From contig NZ_JBAWKJ010000002.1 of the NCBI RefSeq assembly GCF_037095755.1, positions 1,261,748 through 1,325,747 on the forward strand: 64,000 nucleotides of DNA, written 5' to 3'. Position numbers and translations under genes: made by a program. The notes beneath the pieces were generated by a model, which did no database searches, was not told the DNA's origin, and saw nothing but the letters and a program-made list of their open reading frames with translations. Source of the stretch: Sphingopyxis sp. CCNWLW2. GTDB taxonomy: Bacteria; Pseudomonadota; Alphaproteobacteria; Sphingomonadales; Sphingomonadaceae. Each line of letters opens with the position of its first letter. The stretch's first letter is position 1. Of the stretch, positions 9,851 through 20,336 are shown piece by piece.

Positions 9851-11674
9851 ATGTCCGCCCAATCTCCCCTCGACGATTTCAAGGCCGCGCTGTCGAGCGT
9901 CGCGCGCGCGGTGACGCGCGATGCCGAGGTCGAGGTCGGTTTCACCGCCGACGCACCCGCGCAGATCGGCAAGGCGATCAAGGTCCCGACGCCGTCGCGC
10001 ACGCTGCCCGCCGATCAGGTCGCCGAGGCGCGGGGTTTTGCGGACAGCTATGCGCTGCGCATGAAGCACCATAGCGAGAAGCTGCACGCCGCGGCGCGCC
10101 CCGCCGATCCGATCGCCGCCGCCGCGTTCGATGCGATGGAGCGCGCGCGGATCGAAGCGCTCGGCGCGCGCCATATGAACGGCATGCGCAGCAACCTGTC
10201 GGCCAGCCTCGCGATGCGGATGCGCAGCGACCCGATCAGCCGCGCGCAAGGGCGCGAGGATGTGCCGATGTCGAGCGCGCTCGAGCTGATGCTGCGCGAG
10301 GCGCTGACCGGCGAGCAGGCGCCGCAGGGAACCGAGACCGGCCTGTCGCTGGTGCGCGAATGGATCACCAACGAGGCGGGCGGCGACCTCACCGCCTTGT
10401 CGATGCTGCTCGACGACCAGGCCGCCTTTGCCGAAACCGCGAAGCTCGCGCTCCGCCACCTCGACCTGATCCAGAGCGACGAGCCGCTCGAGGAAGGCGC
10501 CGAGGACGGCGGCGAGCAGGACGAAAGCGAAGCCGAGGAAAGCCAGGAAGAGCAGGAAAGCGAAGACGGCGGTGCCGGTGAAAGCCAAGTCGATGCGCGC
10601 GCCGAAATGGCGGGCGATCAGGCCGACGACGGCGACAGCGACCCAGACGCGCAAGAAATGGAAGCCGACGGCGAGCCCGAAATGGGCGGCGAAGGCGACG
10701 AGGGCATGTTGCCCGTGCGCCCCAACCGCCTGCCGAGCGACATCCCCGATTTCAACTATCTACGCTTCACCGAAAAGCATGACGAGATCATCCTCGCGAC
10801 CGAGCTCTGCGACGCCGACGAACTGACGCGGCTGCGCGCCTATCTCGACCAGCAGATGACGCATCTGCAGGGCGCGGTGACCAAGCTTGCGAACCGCCTC
10901 CAGCGCCGCCTGATGGCGCAGCAGAACCGCGCGTGGGATTTCGACCAGGAGGAAGGCCAGCTCGACGCCGCGCGCCTCGCGCGCGTCATCGTCTCGCCCG
11001 GCCAGTCGCTGAGCTACAAGATCGAGCGCGATACCGACTTCCGCGACACGGTGGTGACCTTGCTGATCGACAATAGCGGATCGATGCGCGGGCGGCCGAT
11101 CAGCATCGCCGCGATCAGCGCCGACATCCTCGCGCGCACGCTCGAACGCTGCGGTGTGAAGACCGAAATCCTCGGCTTCACGACGCGGACCTGGAAGGGC
11201 GGGCAGAGTCGCGAGGATTGGCTCGCCGCCGGACGCCCCGCGCATCCCGGCCGCCTCAATGATTTGCGCCACATCATCTACAAGCCCGCCGACGAGCCCT
11301 ATCGCCGCGCGCGCAAGTCGCTCGGGCTGATGATGCGCGAAGGGCTGCTCAAAGAGAATATCGACGGCGAGGCGCTGACATGGGCGCACAGCCGCATCAT
11401 TGGCCGCCCCGAAGAACGCAAGATATTGATGGTGATTTCGGACGGCGCGCCGGTCGACGACAGCACCTTGTCGGTGAACCACGGCGCCTATCTCGACCAG
11501 CATCTGCGCCAGGTGATCGACTGGATCGAGAACCGCTCGCCGGTCGAGCTCTGCGCGATCGGCATCGGGCACGATGTGACGCGCTATTACAGCCGCGCGG
11601 TGACGATCATGGACGCCGAGCAGCTGGGCGGCACGATGGTCGAACAGCTCGCGGGCCTGTTCGACATCGACTAG
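9851..11674 (+). CDS. cobT: CobT, von Willebrand-A subunit of cobaltochelatase
   Basis: A 607-residue CobT. The order is an N-terminal conserved domain (about 1-200), a strongly acidic linker rich in Glu/Asp/Gly (about 210-285), a second conserved block beginning [14 protein letters not shown], and a C-terminal vWA domain. The vWA MIDAS is DNSGSMRG near residue 407, with TFT-like and [10 protein letters not shown] loops for Mg binding. CobT and CobS form the ATPase part of aerobic cobaltochelatase. All key residues look intact. The stop overlaps the stop of the convergent LysR gene. CobN is absent from the window. Confidence 0.93.
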   Translation: MSAQSPLDDFKAALSSVARAVTRDAEVEVGFTADAPAQIGKAIKVPTPSRTLPADQVAEARGFADSYALRMKHHSEKLHAAARPADPIAAAAFDAMERARIEALGARHMNGMRSNLSASLAMRMRSDPISRAQGREDVPMSSALELMLREALTGEQAPQGTETGLSLVREWITNEAGGDLTALSMLLDDQAAFAETAKLALRHLDLIQSDEPLEEGAEDGGEQDESEAEESQEEQESEDGGAGESQVDARAEMAGDQADDGDSDPDAQEMEADGEPEMGGEGDEGMLPVRPNRLPSDIPDFNYLRFTEKHDEIILATELCDADELTRLRAYLDQQMTHLQGAVTKLANRLQRRLMAQQNRAWDFDQEEGQLDAARLARVIVSPGQSLSYKIERDTDFRDTVVTLLIDNSGSMRGRPISIAAISADILARTLERCGVKTEILGFTTRTWKGGQSREDWLAAGRPAHPGRLNDLRHIIYKPADEPYRRARKSLGLMMREGLLKENIDGEALTWAHSRIIGRPEERKILMVISDGAPVDDSTLSVNHGAYLDQHLRQVIDWIENRSPVELCAIGIGHDVTRYYSRAVTIMDAEQLGGTMVEQLAGLFDID

Positions 11675-12570
11675 CTCGCTGCCCCGCCGGGGCCGGCGAT
11701 ATGACGCGTCAGGGCATCGGCCAGATGGTCAAAGACATGGTCGAAGCGACTTAGCGAACGCAGGTCGGGGTGCATGAGCAGCCACATCTCGACCTCGGGC
11801 GCGAAATCGGTGGGAAGCAGGCGCTCCAGCCCGCCCGACAGCGGCGCGTGGCAGACCCCGATCCCGCACCCCGCCCGAATCGCCGCGAGTTGCGCCATGT
11901 CGCTGTCGGACCGCAGCGCGAAGTCGTCGCGCGCGATGCGCTTCCCCGCGACGCGAAAAATATCGGTGTAAGCGAACGGGCGGTCGAACCCGATCAGCCG
12001 GTGCCCTCGCAGGTCTTCGGCCCGCTCCACCGCCCGCCGGCCGCGCATATAGGCGGGGTGCGCATAGAGGCCGAGCTCGAAGCCGCCGATCCGCGTCGCG
12101 ACCAGCGCGTCCTGTCGCGGCGGTGCCATGCGCACCGCAATATCGGCGGCCCGGCGCATCACATCTTCGTCGCTGTTCGACACCGCGAGCTCGATGACGA
12201 GCCCCGGCCACCGGTCCATCATGGCGCGCACGATCGGCGGCAGAATCTCGGCCGCGGTCACTTCGCTTGCGGCGATCCGGATGCTTCCCTCCATGGCATC
12301 GCGGGCGCCCGACGCCGCCCGGGTCAGTGCCCCGGCGGCATCGGCCAGCGCCCGCGCATGCGGCATCAGCGCGAGCGCGGCGTCGGTCGGGGACAGCCCG
12401 TCGGGGGTGCGGAGGAAAAGGCTCTGGCCGAGCGCCGCTTCGAGCGTCCTGATATGACGGCCCATCGTCGGCTGGCTGATCCGCAACCGCCGGCCGGCGG
12501 CGGACAGCGACCCCGCCTCCATCACCGCGAGAAAGCTTCGGTAAAGCGACCAATCCACATCTCTGATCAT
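11671..12570 (-). CDS. LysR-family transcriptional regulator
   Basis: A 299-residue LysR regulator. The N-terminal winged helix (about 5-65) contains [20 protein letters not shown] and [12 protein letters not shown], and the C-terminal periplasmic-binding-like effector domain covers about 90-290. It is divergent from the cupin gene at 12654 with 83 bases between starts, the usual arrangement for a LysR regulator controlling its neighbour. The spacer contains an AT-rich TCATTCATATATGAATGGCA stretch with the palindrome CATTCATATATGAATG, a plausible operator or overlapping promoter. The effector is not predictable. Confidence 0.9.
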   Translation of the reverse strand: MIRDVDWSLYRSFLAVMEAGSLSAAGRRLRISQPTMGRHIRTLEAALGQSLFLRTPDGLSPTDAALALMPHARALADAAGALTRAASGARDAMEGSIRIAASEVTAAEILPPIVRAMMDRWPGLVIELAVSNSDEDVMRRAADIAVRMAPPRQDALVATRIGGFELGLYAHPAYMRGRRAVERAEDLRGHRLIGFDRPFAYTDIFRVAGKRIARDDFALRSDSDMAQLAAIRAGCGIGVCHAPLSGGLERLLPTDFAPEVEMWLLMHPDLRSLSRFDHVFDHLADALTRHIAGPGGAAS

Positions 12571-12583
12571 TCATATATGAATG
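12568..12583. promoter_or_regulatory. Palindrome CATTCATATATGAATG in LysR/cupin divergent spacer
   Basis: A 16-bp perfect inverted repeat lies immediately upstream of the LysR start, overlapping its ATG, and about 70 bases from the cupin start. Its position and symmetry suit a regulator site controlling the divergent pair. LysR sites usually have a T-N11-A core, so this could instead be bound by another factor. Confidence 0.4.
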
Positions 12584-12653
12584 GCAGATATGGCGATTTA
12601 TGCAATATCGTTGGCACCGGGGGCCGCCTAGGGCGAGCCATCAGGAGAAAATC

Positions 12654-13151
12654 ATGCCCCCGAAATCGATCAATATCTTCACCCATGCGTGCGCCCCGCT
12701 TCCCGAACCGATCCGCGCGACCGGCCCCGCGGCCGAACGCTATGCCGTCGACGTCGCCATGGCGGGGGCGCTGCTCGGAATGGAGCGGCTCGGCTGCAAC
12801 ATCTTCGTTGTGCCGCCCGGCAAACGCGCCTTCCCCTTTCACAACCATCATGCGACCGAAGAGCTTTTCGTGATCCTCGAAGGCACCGGGTCGTTCCGGC
12901 AAGGGAAGGATTCCGTCCCGGTCGGGCCGGGAGACATGCTGGCCTGCCCCGCTGGCGGGGCCGACAGCGCGCACCAGATCGTCAACGACGGAACGCAGCC
13001 GCTGCGCTATCTGGCAATAAGCACCCGCCCCGAGCTCGACGTCATCGAATATCCCGACAGCGGCAAGACCCGGGTCATTGCCGGCGGCACGGGCTTCGAC
13101 CTGCTGGTCGGCCGCGATGCCGCGACGCCGGGCTATTGGGACGGCGAATAG
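12654..13151 (+). CDS. Cupin domain protein
   Basis: A 165-residue cupin. Metal-binding motif 1 is FPFHNHHATEELFVILEGTG and motif 2 contains VGPGDMLACP and AHQI. A ribosome site (AGGAG at 12642) precedes the ATG at 12654. The C-terminal part (LDVIEYPDSGKTRVI, and GYWDGE at the end) is typical of a group of cupins that bind sugar- or pyruvate-like ligands. No reaction can be assigned. Divergent transcription from the LysR gene suggests that regulator controls it. Confidence 0.88.
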   Translation: MPPKSINIFTHACAPLPEPIRATGPAAERYAVDVAMAGALLGMERLGCNIFVVPPGKRAFPFHNHHATEELFVILEGTGSFRQGKDSVPVGPGDMLACPAGGADSAHQIVNDGTQPLRYLAISTRPELDVIEYPDSGKTRVIAGGTGFDLLVGRDAATPGYWDGE

Positions 13152-13184
13152 CGGTGAGGTTGTTCGACGTGGATTGAACGAGTG

Positions 13185-13802
13185 TCAGCTTATCTTGGCG
13201 GTTGCGACCAAAGCCCGATAATCTTCGATATTTCTGTCGAAGAAGTGAAGCTTGGGTGCATCGAAGGTCATCATGAAAAGCTTGCCATTTCGAAGCGCGG
13301 CTATTGCTTCACCCCGGCGCGTCAATTCGTCAGGGGTTACATATTCATATGTAAACTGGATTGCTGGCTCATTTAGGAACTTGGTCGGCTTCGAAGTTCC
13401 TACAGAAAAAACCGCGATGCCAAAATAGGCACGATAGGTTCCTTCGAGAAGCTCGGGGACGTCCGTCAGTAGACTATTCGATCGCAGCTTGGGCAATGGA
13501 TCGTGTTTTTTGCTGCGTTCGCGCAACAACGGTTCGCCGGGAGCAATATCGGAATAGAAAGAAATATCATTGAGCCGCTCGCCATCCAGCGTCCACGTCT
13601 CGGCCTTTTTCCCCGGCCTCGCCGAAAGCTTGTTCCAGTCTCGGGGCGGCGTGATCGACAGCGTCGACTTCGCAACGGCCACGGTCTCGCCGCTCTTTAT
13701 CAGATCATTTGCCGACAACACGGCAGGGGCGGTCAGGGCCGTGGCCGCTGAGATAAACAGCACGGGCTTCAACAATGATTTGAGCATTCCAAATTCTTTC
13801 AT
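13185..13802 (-). CDS. Exported protein of unknown function
   Basis: A 205-residue protein with a signal peptide (MLKSLLKPVLFISAATALTA; Met6 may be the true start). The mature part is about 170 residues and mostly beta-like, with the phrases LSITPPRDWNKLSARPGKKA and TWTLDGERLNDISFYSDIAPG. I do not recognise the family. It is the last gene of a three-gene leftward operon: its ATG overlaps the stop of the M48 protease gene (ATGA). Base composition is lower in GC than its neighbours. Co-transcription suggests a substrate, inhibitor or partner of the protease. Confidence 0.75.
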   Translation of the reverse strand: MKEFGMLKSLLKPVLFISAATALTAPAVLSANDLIKSGETVAVAKSTLSITPPRDWNKLSARPGKKAETWTLDGERLNDISFYSDIAPGEPLLRERSKKHDPLPKLRSNSLLTDVPELLEGTYRAYFGIAVFSVGTSKPTKFLNEPAIQFTYEYVTPDELTRRGEAIAALRNGKLFMMTFDAPKLHFFDRNIEDYRALVATAKIS

Positions 13803-14998
13803 TGGGGTGCAACGAGCGAGCGGATCATGTCCGCATCGGGTGCACCGGGTTTGAGTTCCAGATAGCGGGAGAGCGAAGGGATCGCTTCGGCCTTTCGATC
13901 CATGCGCATCAGTGACAGTCCCATCCCGCGATAGGCGACGGGCAGATCGGCATTAAGTGCCAGCGCCTGACGATAGAAATCGACCGCATTGGGAAGGTCG
14001 CGCGGATTGGCCCGCAACCGATAGAGTTCGCCGCGCGCAAGCAGGAGCGGCGCCGTCCACTGTTCCGAGCCAAGGCGGGTAATCAGATATTCGGTCCCGG
14101 TGAAATCGTTGAGCTTGATCTGATCTTCGAGAAATTGATCGAGCCAGGGCGCCAGGGCCGCCTGATAGGCATTTCGCCCTTCATATTCGCCGCCCGGAAC
14201 GCGGTTGGCCAAGGTGGAAAGATAATCTGCTCGCTCGAGGTTCGTGGGGTGTGACGCGAAAAAAGGCGTGCCGTCGTATCGCTTGCTCCGGGCCGCACGC
14301 CCGGTCAAAGTCGCGTCGGTCTCGTTCATCGCCGAACGCCAGACTTCCGCCGCCGCCGACGGCCGATATTGCGCGGCTGCCATATAGCCGAAACCCCGGA
14401 GATCCGCTTCTCTCTCTTGATCGCGATTGAACCGGGCGAGTGCCCCGTAAACCGAAACACGAAAATCGCCGTATGAGTGCCCGGCGCCGCTCCCATAGGT
14501 TACGGCGAGACTCCCGAGTACGGCTGTCCATGCCATGAGATCACTCGACGAGCGCCGGCGTCGAAAATCTTCGAGCGAATGCCGGAGTTCGAAATGGGCG
14601 AATTCATGACCAAGAATTGACGCAAGCTCGGCCTCGTTCCGCATACGCAGCAGCAAACCCGAGTAAATGCGCATCGTGCCGTTCGGGCTCATGCTCGCAT
14701 TGAAGGCGGGCACACGCAGGATGTAGATGCGCACACCCTTACAGCGATCGTCGCCGACCGCGCGGCACAGGACCGACCGGACATAGCTGTTGAGCGCTTC
14801 GTCGCGGATGAGCACGCGCGAGTCCCGGGTGAGGCGTTCGCTTTCGTCGTCGACCATCCACATACCGCGCTCGTCGACGTTCTGCGGCTGGTAGGCGCCC
14901 GCATAGGGCGGCAGTCCGAAATCGCTTTCGGGGTTTGCGGCGGCAAGCGTCGACATGGCCGCGGCGGCGATTGCGAGCCGCATTGTCCGCCGCGTCAT
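13799..14998 (-). CDS. M48-family metalloprotease with TPR-like C-terminus
   Basis: A 399-residue exported metalloprotease. The N-terminus RRTMRLAIAAAAMSTLAAAN is a signal peptide. The zinc motif HEFAH lies at about residue 143 (ILGHEFAHFELRHS), with the third ligand in the downstream READLRGF segment, as in M48 enzymes. The C-terminal third (RANPRDLPNAVDFYRQALAL and later) resembles tetratricopeptide repeats, like the BepA/LoiP-type periplasmic proteases that act on outer-membrane proteins. It overlaps its upstream and downstream genes by four bases each. A BepA-like role in envelope quality control is an inference. Confidence 0.88.
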   Translation of the reverse strand: MTRRTMRLAIAAAAMSTLAAANPESDFGLPPYAGAYQPQNVDERGMWMVDDESERLTRDSRVLIRDEALNSYVRSVLCRAVGDDRCKGVRIYILRVPAFNASMSPNGTMRIYSGLLLRMRNEAELASILGHEFAHFELRHSLEDFRRRRSSSDLMAWTAVLGSLAVTYGSGAGHSYGDFRVSVYGALARFNRDQEREADLRGFGYMAAAQYRPSAAAEVWRSAMNETDATLTGRAARSKRYDGTPFFASHPTNLERADYLSTLANRVPGGEYEGRNAYQAALAPWLDQFLEDQIKLNDFTGTEYLITRLGSEQWTAPLLLARGELYRLRANPRDLPNAVDFYRQALALNADLPVAYRGMGLSLMRMDRKAEAIPSLSRYLELKPGAPDADMIRSLVAPQ

Positions 14999-15747
14999 GC
15001 GACGGGCTCCGCTCCCACCGCGCTACCCGGAAATTCCTCAAGCAACTGGCGAATTCGCTTGTCGGCGCCTTCGGCTGTCCGAACGTCGCCGCCCATCTTT
15101 CCGTCGGCGTTCAGCCACAGCAATTCACCGGTCTTCAGATCGACTAGACCTGCATAGCCGCTGTGAACGCCCGACGAGACCCCGACGCCGCCGAGCATCG
15201 CAAAAGCCTGCAGAACTTTGCGGCCCGTGGATCCATATTGATCCTCGGTATAAATGAACAAACCATAGTCCGCATCGCTCGCGCCAGGAAGATTCGCGAC
15301 TTGCGGGCCAAGCGTCCATTCGAACACGTCGTTCCGGTTATCGCGCTTTTTAGTGGGCAGCCGGTTTCCGACGAAAAACTGATAATTGATTACGGAATCC
15401 GATACGGCCGCAAAAAGCGCCATATGCTCGGCGATCAGCAAAGCTTGCTCGCCAACCGGATCGGGCGCTTCGATAACGCGGTTGCCAAGGCGATCCTGCA
15501 ACTGCTTCAATGAAACGCCCATATGCTCACGGCTTTGCGCGGTCCAATCGGCGTTGGGTTCGAACATCCCGCCGGTCGATTGCGCTCCCACGCGAATTGT
15601 CGGCCGGAACAACAGGATGGTCTTGCCGCTCTTCGGCGGCAAAGTGAAACCTTGGCGAACGGCGGTGCGTTCTTGCGCCGTCGCCAAACCGGGTCCGGCG
15701 GACAAAAGCAACAATAGTGCCGCCGCAATAGTGCGCAAAAATTTCAT
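14995..15747 (-). CDS. Exported protein of unknown function
   Basis: A 250-residue protein with a clear signal peptide (MKFLRTIAAALLLLLSAGPG) and cleavage near ATAQE. The ATG at 15747 is chosen because of a strong GAGGGGGG ribosome site just upstream. The mature domain includes LLFRPTIRVGAQSTGGMFEP and a C-terminal YAGLVDLKTGELLWLNADGK stretch, typical of proteins related to lipoprotein/curli-type stress proteins, but I cannot name the family. It is the first gene of the operon with the M48 protease. A 316-base stretch upstream holds its promoter but no recognisable site. Confidence 0.75.
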   Translation of the reverse strand: MKFLRTIAAALLLLLSAGPGLATAQERTAVRQGFTLPPKSGKTILLFRPTIRVGAQSTGGMFEPNADWTAQSREHMGVSLKQLQDRLGNRVIEAPDPVGEQALLIAEHMALFAAVSDSVINYQFFVGNRLPTKKRDNRNDVFEWTLGPQVANLPGASDADYGLFIYTEDQYGSTGRKVLQAFAMLGGVGVSSGVHSGYAGLVDLKTGELLWLNADGKMGGDVRTAEGADKRIRQLLEEFPGSAVGAEPVA

Positions 15748-16063
15748 GGCAATTCCCCCCTCGAGAGAGCAGGAAGCCCAATCGATGAAACGCGTCAAGC
15801 GGTTTTCCGGCATCGATACTATTTTTGCAATTGGCTACTTTTCGAAACCGCTCCGATTGCAAACGGCGGCCATTTTCGCGCTTGTGGGGCTTGAGGTCGC
15901 GTAGGGTGACAATGGCTTTTGCCCTCGTTACAACCGCTTCCCGGTGCAGCAGGGACTCGCGGCCTGACGACGAGAGCCACTGTATCAACATATGTGCTGA
16001 GGGGTCGCCGGCATGACTTGGGGCCGCATCGTCTTGGTGCGTGGCTGAGGGGGCGACTGACAC
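15748..16063. other. Intergenic region with no assignable feature
   Basis: A 316-base gap separates the divergent exported-protein operon from the ThDP-enzyme gene. It should carry both promoters. I see no gene, tRNA, strong hairpin or repeat in it. Confidence 0.5.
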
Positions 16064-17710
16064 ATGAAAAAAGCATCCGACCTGTTCATCGAATGCCTGG
16101 AAGAAGAAGGCGTCGAATATATTTTCGGCGTTCCGGGCGAAGAGAATCTCGATTTCCTCGACAGCCTGTCGCGATCTAAGAAGATCAAGCTGATCCTGAC
16201 CCGGCACGAACAGGGCGCGGGCTTCATGGCCGCAACTTACGGCCGTCATACCGGCAAGACCGGCGTCTGCCTCGCGACATTGGGGCCGGGCGCGACGAAC
16301 TTCGTCACCGCCGCCGCTTATGCCCAGCTCGGCGGCATGCCGATGATGATGATCACCGGGCAAAAGCCGATCAAGAAATCGAAGCAGGGCCGCTTCCAGA
16401 TCCTCGACGTCGTCGCGATGATGGGGCCAATCACCAAATATACGCACCAGATGGCGTCGTCGGACAATATCCCGAGCCGCGTGCGCGAAGCCTTTCGCCT
16501 TGCCGAAGAGGAAAAGCCCGGCGCGGTGCATATCGAATTGCCCGAGGATATCGCCGACGAGCATACCGACAGCCTGCCATTGAAGCGCAGCCACTCGCGG
16601 CGCCCGAACGCCGATGTGAAATCGATCCGCGAGGCGGTGAAGGCGCTCGAAAAGGCGACCTCGCCCGTGCTGGTCATCGGCGCCGGCGCGAACCGCACGA
16701 TGACCGGCCGCATGTTGCTGCAATTCATCGAAAAGACCGGCATCCCCTTCCTGACCACACAGCTCGGCAAGGGCGTGATCGACGAGCGGCATCCGAAATT
16801 CCTCGGCTGCGCCGCGCTGTCATCGGGCGATTTCGTCCACCGTGCGGTCGAGGCGTCGGACTGCATCGTCAACCTCGGCCACGATGTGATCGAAAAGCCG
16901 CCCTTCTTCATGCAGCGCGGCGGCCCGACCGTCATCCATGTGTCGAGCAAGACCGCCGAGGTCGATCCGGTCTATTTCCCGAACATCGAGGTGATCGGCG
17001 ATATCGCCAATGCGGTGTGGCAGATGAAGGAGGACATCGTCCCCAACGGCGGATGGAAATTCGATCATCTGCTCGCCTATCGCAAGGCCGAGGTCGACCA
17101 TACGACGCCGCTGGCGAAGGACGAGCGCTTCCCGATCTTTCCGCCGCATCTGGTGCAGTCGATCCGCGACGCGATGCCCGACGACGGGATCATCTGCCTC
17201 GACAATGGCGTGTATAAGATCTGGTTCGCGCGGGGTTACACCGCGTGCAAGCCGAACACCGTGCTGCTCGACAATGCGCTCGCGACGATGGGCGCCGGCC
17301 TGCCGTCGGCGATGATGTCGGCGATGGTCTATCCGGGGCGCAAGGTCATGGCGATCTGCGGCGACGGCGGCTTTATGATGAACAGCCAGGAGATGGAGAC
17401 CGCGGTGCGCCTGGGGCTCAACATCACCGTTCTGATATTGAACGACAACAGCTATGGCATGATCCGCTGGAAACAGGCGAACATGGGCTTCAAGGATTGG
17501 GGGCTGACCTATGGCAACCCCGATTTCGTCAAATATGCCGAAAGCTATGGCGCGCATGGGCACCGGGTCGAGAGCGCGGCGCATTTGAAGGAACTGCTCG
17601 CGCATACGCTGAGCACGCCCGGTGTGCATTTGATCGATTGTCCGGTCGACTATTCGGAGAATGACCAGATTTTGAACAACGACATCAAGAGGTTGTCGAA
17701 GGAATTGTAA
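16064..17710 (+). CDS. ThDP-dependent acetolactate-synthase-like enzyme
   Basis: A 548-residue ThDP enzyme with the three-domain layout of acetolactate synthase. The N-terminal PYR domain carries the catalytic Glu in LTRHEQGAGFMAATYGRHTG. The central domain runs about 190-320. The C-terminal PP domain has the ThDP/Mg motif GDGGFMMNSQEMETAVRLG, ending ILNDNSYGM. No regulatory-subunit gene is adjacent, and the next gene is an aldehyde dehydrogenase. This points to a catabolic enzyme or a decarboxylase/ligase on another 2-oxo acid instead of branched-chain amino-acid synthesis. Family-level naming is secure; the substrate is not. Confidence 0.85.
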   Translation: MKKASDLFIECLEEEGVEYIFGVPGEENLDFLDSLSRSKKIKLILTRHEQGAGFMAATYGRHTGKTGVCLATLGPGATNFVTAAAYAQLGGMPMMMITGQKPIKKSKQGRFQILDVVAMMGPITKYTHQMASSDNIPSRVREAFRLAEEEKPGAVHIELPEDIADEHTDSLPLKRSHSRRPNADVKSIREAVKALEKATSPVLVIGAGANRTMTGRMLLQFIEKTGIPFLTTQLGKGVIDERHPKFLGCAALSSGDFVHRAVEASDCIVNLGHDVIEKPPFFMQRGGPTVIHVSSKTAEVDPVYFPNIEVIGDIANAVWQMKEDIVPNGGWKFDHLLAYRKAEVDHTTPLAKDERFPIFPPHLVQSIRDAMPDDGIICLDNGVYKIWFARGYTACKPNTVLLDNALATMGAGLPSAMMSAMVYPGRKVMAICGDGGFMMNSQEMETAVRLGLNITVLILNDNSYGMIRWKQANMGFKDWGLTYGNPDFVKYAESYGAHGHRVESAAHLKELLAHTLSTPGVHLIDCPVDYSENDQILNNDIKRLSKEL

Positions 17711-17716
17711 AACCAG

Positions 17717-17857
17717 CTCCCCTCCCGCATGCGGGAGGGGCAGCGAGACTTGCGAGCTCGCTCGCTAGTCGCAGCGGGGTGGGCTACTTCACCGCCGCTG
17801 GCCCACCCGCGTTCAGAGTCACGTGCCTCTGAACGCCCCCTCCCGCCAGCGGGAGGA
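17717..17857. repeat. Structured extragenic repeat, class C
   Basis: A 140-base block of hairpins fills the gap between the ThDP-enzyme and aldehyde dehydrogenase genes. At 17719-17740 there is a perfect 22-bp palindrome (CCCCTCCCGCATGCGGGAGG plus GG). At 17752-17761 is GCGAGCTCGC. GTTCAGAG/CTCTGAAC pair at 17811-17834. CCTCCCGC/GCGGGAGG pair at 17839-17856. The last hairpin ends within the ribosome-site region of the dehydrogenase gene (ATG 17870), so it could influence translation. The composition fits a multi-copy sphingomonad repeat. Confidence 0.75.
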
Positions 17858-17869
17858 TGGAGAAGCTGA

Positions 17870-19303
<1,434 letters not shown>

Positions 19304-19454
19304 TTGGATCATGGCTAACCCGATATGTGTCAAATAGGCAACGTCACCAAAACGCCTTCAAACTTTCTTCAAACTGTCGCGAGTTTGAGTCGCACGCTGT
19401 AACATTTCGCGTGTCTACGCCGGGGGCAGCTAGAGGCTGCTTCCGGAGTGCGAC

Positions 19455-20336
19455 ATGGCATCGATTTCCACCCTGCCGATCCCCGCCCGTTTCCCCGATC
19501 CCTTCACCACCGATCCGCATATCCCCGAGCGCGTGATCGGCGAACGGCGGAGCTATCGCACGGTGTGGGTCAGCGACATTCACCTCGGCACGCGCGGCTG
19601 CAACGCCGCGATGCTGATCGATTTCTTCGACCATGTCGATTGCGAGACGCTCTACCTCGTCGGCGACATCATCGACGGCTGGCGGCTCAAGAAGCGGCAT
19701 TTCTGGCCGCCCGAACATAATGACGTCGTCTGGCGGGTGCTCAAGCGCGCGAAGCGCGGCACGCGCGTCGTCTATGTTCCCGGCAACCATGACGAGATGG
19801 TGAAGCCGTTCGACGGCTTCGATTTCGGCGGGGTCGAGATTCGCCGCGAGGCGATCCACGAAACCGCCGACGGCCGCAAATTGCTCGTCGTCCATGGCGA
19901 CGAATTCGACGCGGTGATGCTGGCGCACCGCTGGCTCGCCTTCGTCGGCGACGCCGCCTACACCGCGCTGATGAAGTGCAATGTGGTCGTGAACCGCATC
20001 CGCAGCGCCTTCGGCCTGCCCTATTGGTCGCTGTCGATGGTCGCCAAGCACAAGGTCAAGAACGCGGTCCAGTTCATCGGCCGCTATGAGGAAGTCGTCG
20101 CGCACGCCGCGCGCTCGCGCGGGGTCGATGGCGTGGTGTGCGGTCATATCCACAGCGCCGAGATGCGCGAGATCGAGGGCACCGAATATTATAACGACGG
20201 CGACTGGGTCGAAGGCTGCACCGCGCTCGTCGAACATCACGACGGCACGATGGAAATCCTGCACTGGGCCGAAGAGGTCGCGAGCCGCACCGCGCCGACG
20301 CCGCTGAAACTGCCCGCTCCGGCGCGCGCTGCATGA
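19455..20336 (+). CDS. Metallophosphoesterase, UDP-2,3-diacylglucosamine pyrophosphatase-like
   Basis: A 293-residue calcineurin-like phosphoesterase. All metal-site motifs are visible: VSDIHLG, VGDIIDGW, PGNHDE, VHGDEFD and GHIHSAE. The family includes LpxH, which cleaves UDP-2,3-diacylglucosamine to lipid X. This longer form is common in alphaproteobacteria beside a glycosyltransferase and may act on a different glycolipid or nucleotide diphosphate. The C-terminal extension (EEVASRTAPTPL) is not part of the catalytic core. Its stop overlaps the ATG of the glycosyltransferase gene (ATGA), so the two are co-expressed. Confidence 0.85.
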   Translation: MASISTLPIPARFPDPFTTDPHIPERVIGERRSYRTVWVSDIHLGTRGCNAAMLIDFFDHVDCETLYLVGDIIDGWRLKKRHFWPPEHNDVVWRVLKRAKRGTRVVYVPGNHDEMVKPFDGFDFGGVEIRREAIHETADGRKLLVVHGDEFDAVMLAHRWLAFVGDAAYTALMKCNVVVNRIRSAFGLPYWSLSMVAKHKVKNAVQFIGRYEEVVAHAARSRGVDGVVCGHIHSAEMREIEGTEYYNDGDWVEGCTALVEHHDGTMEILHWAEEVASRTAPTPLKLPAPARAA

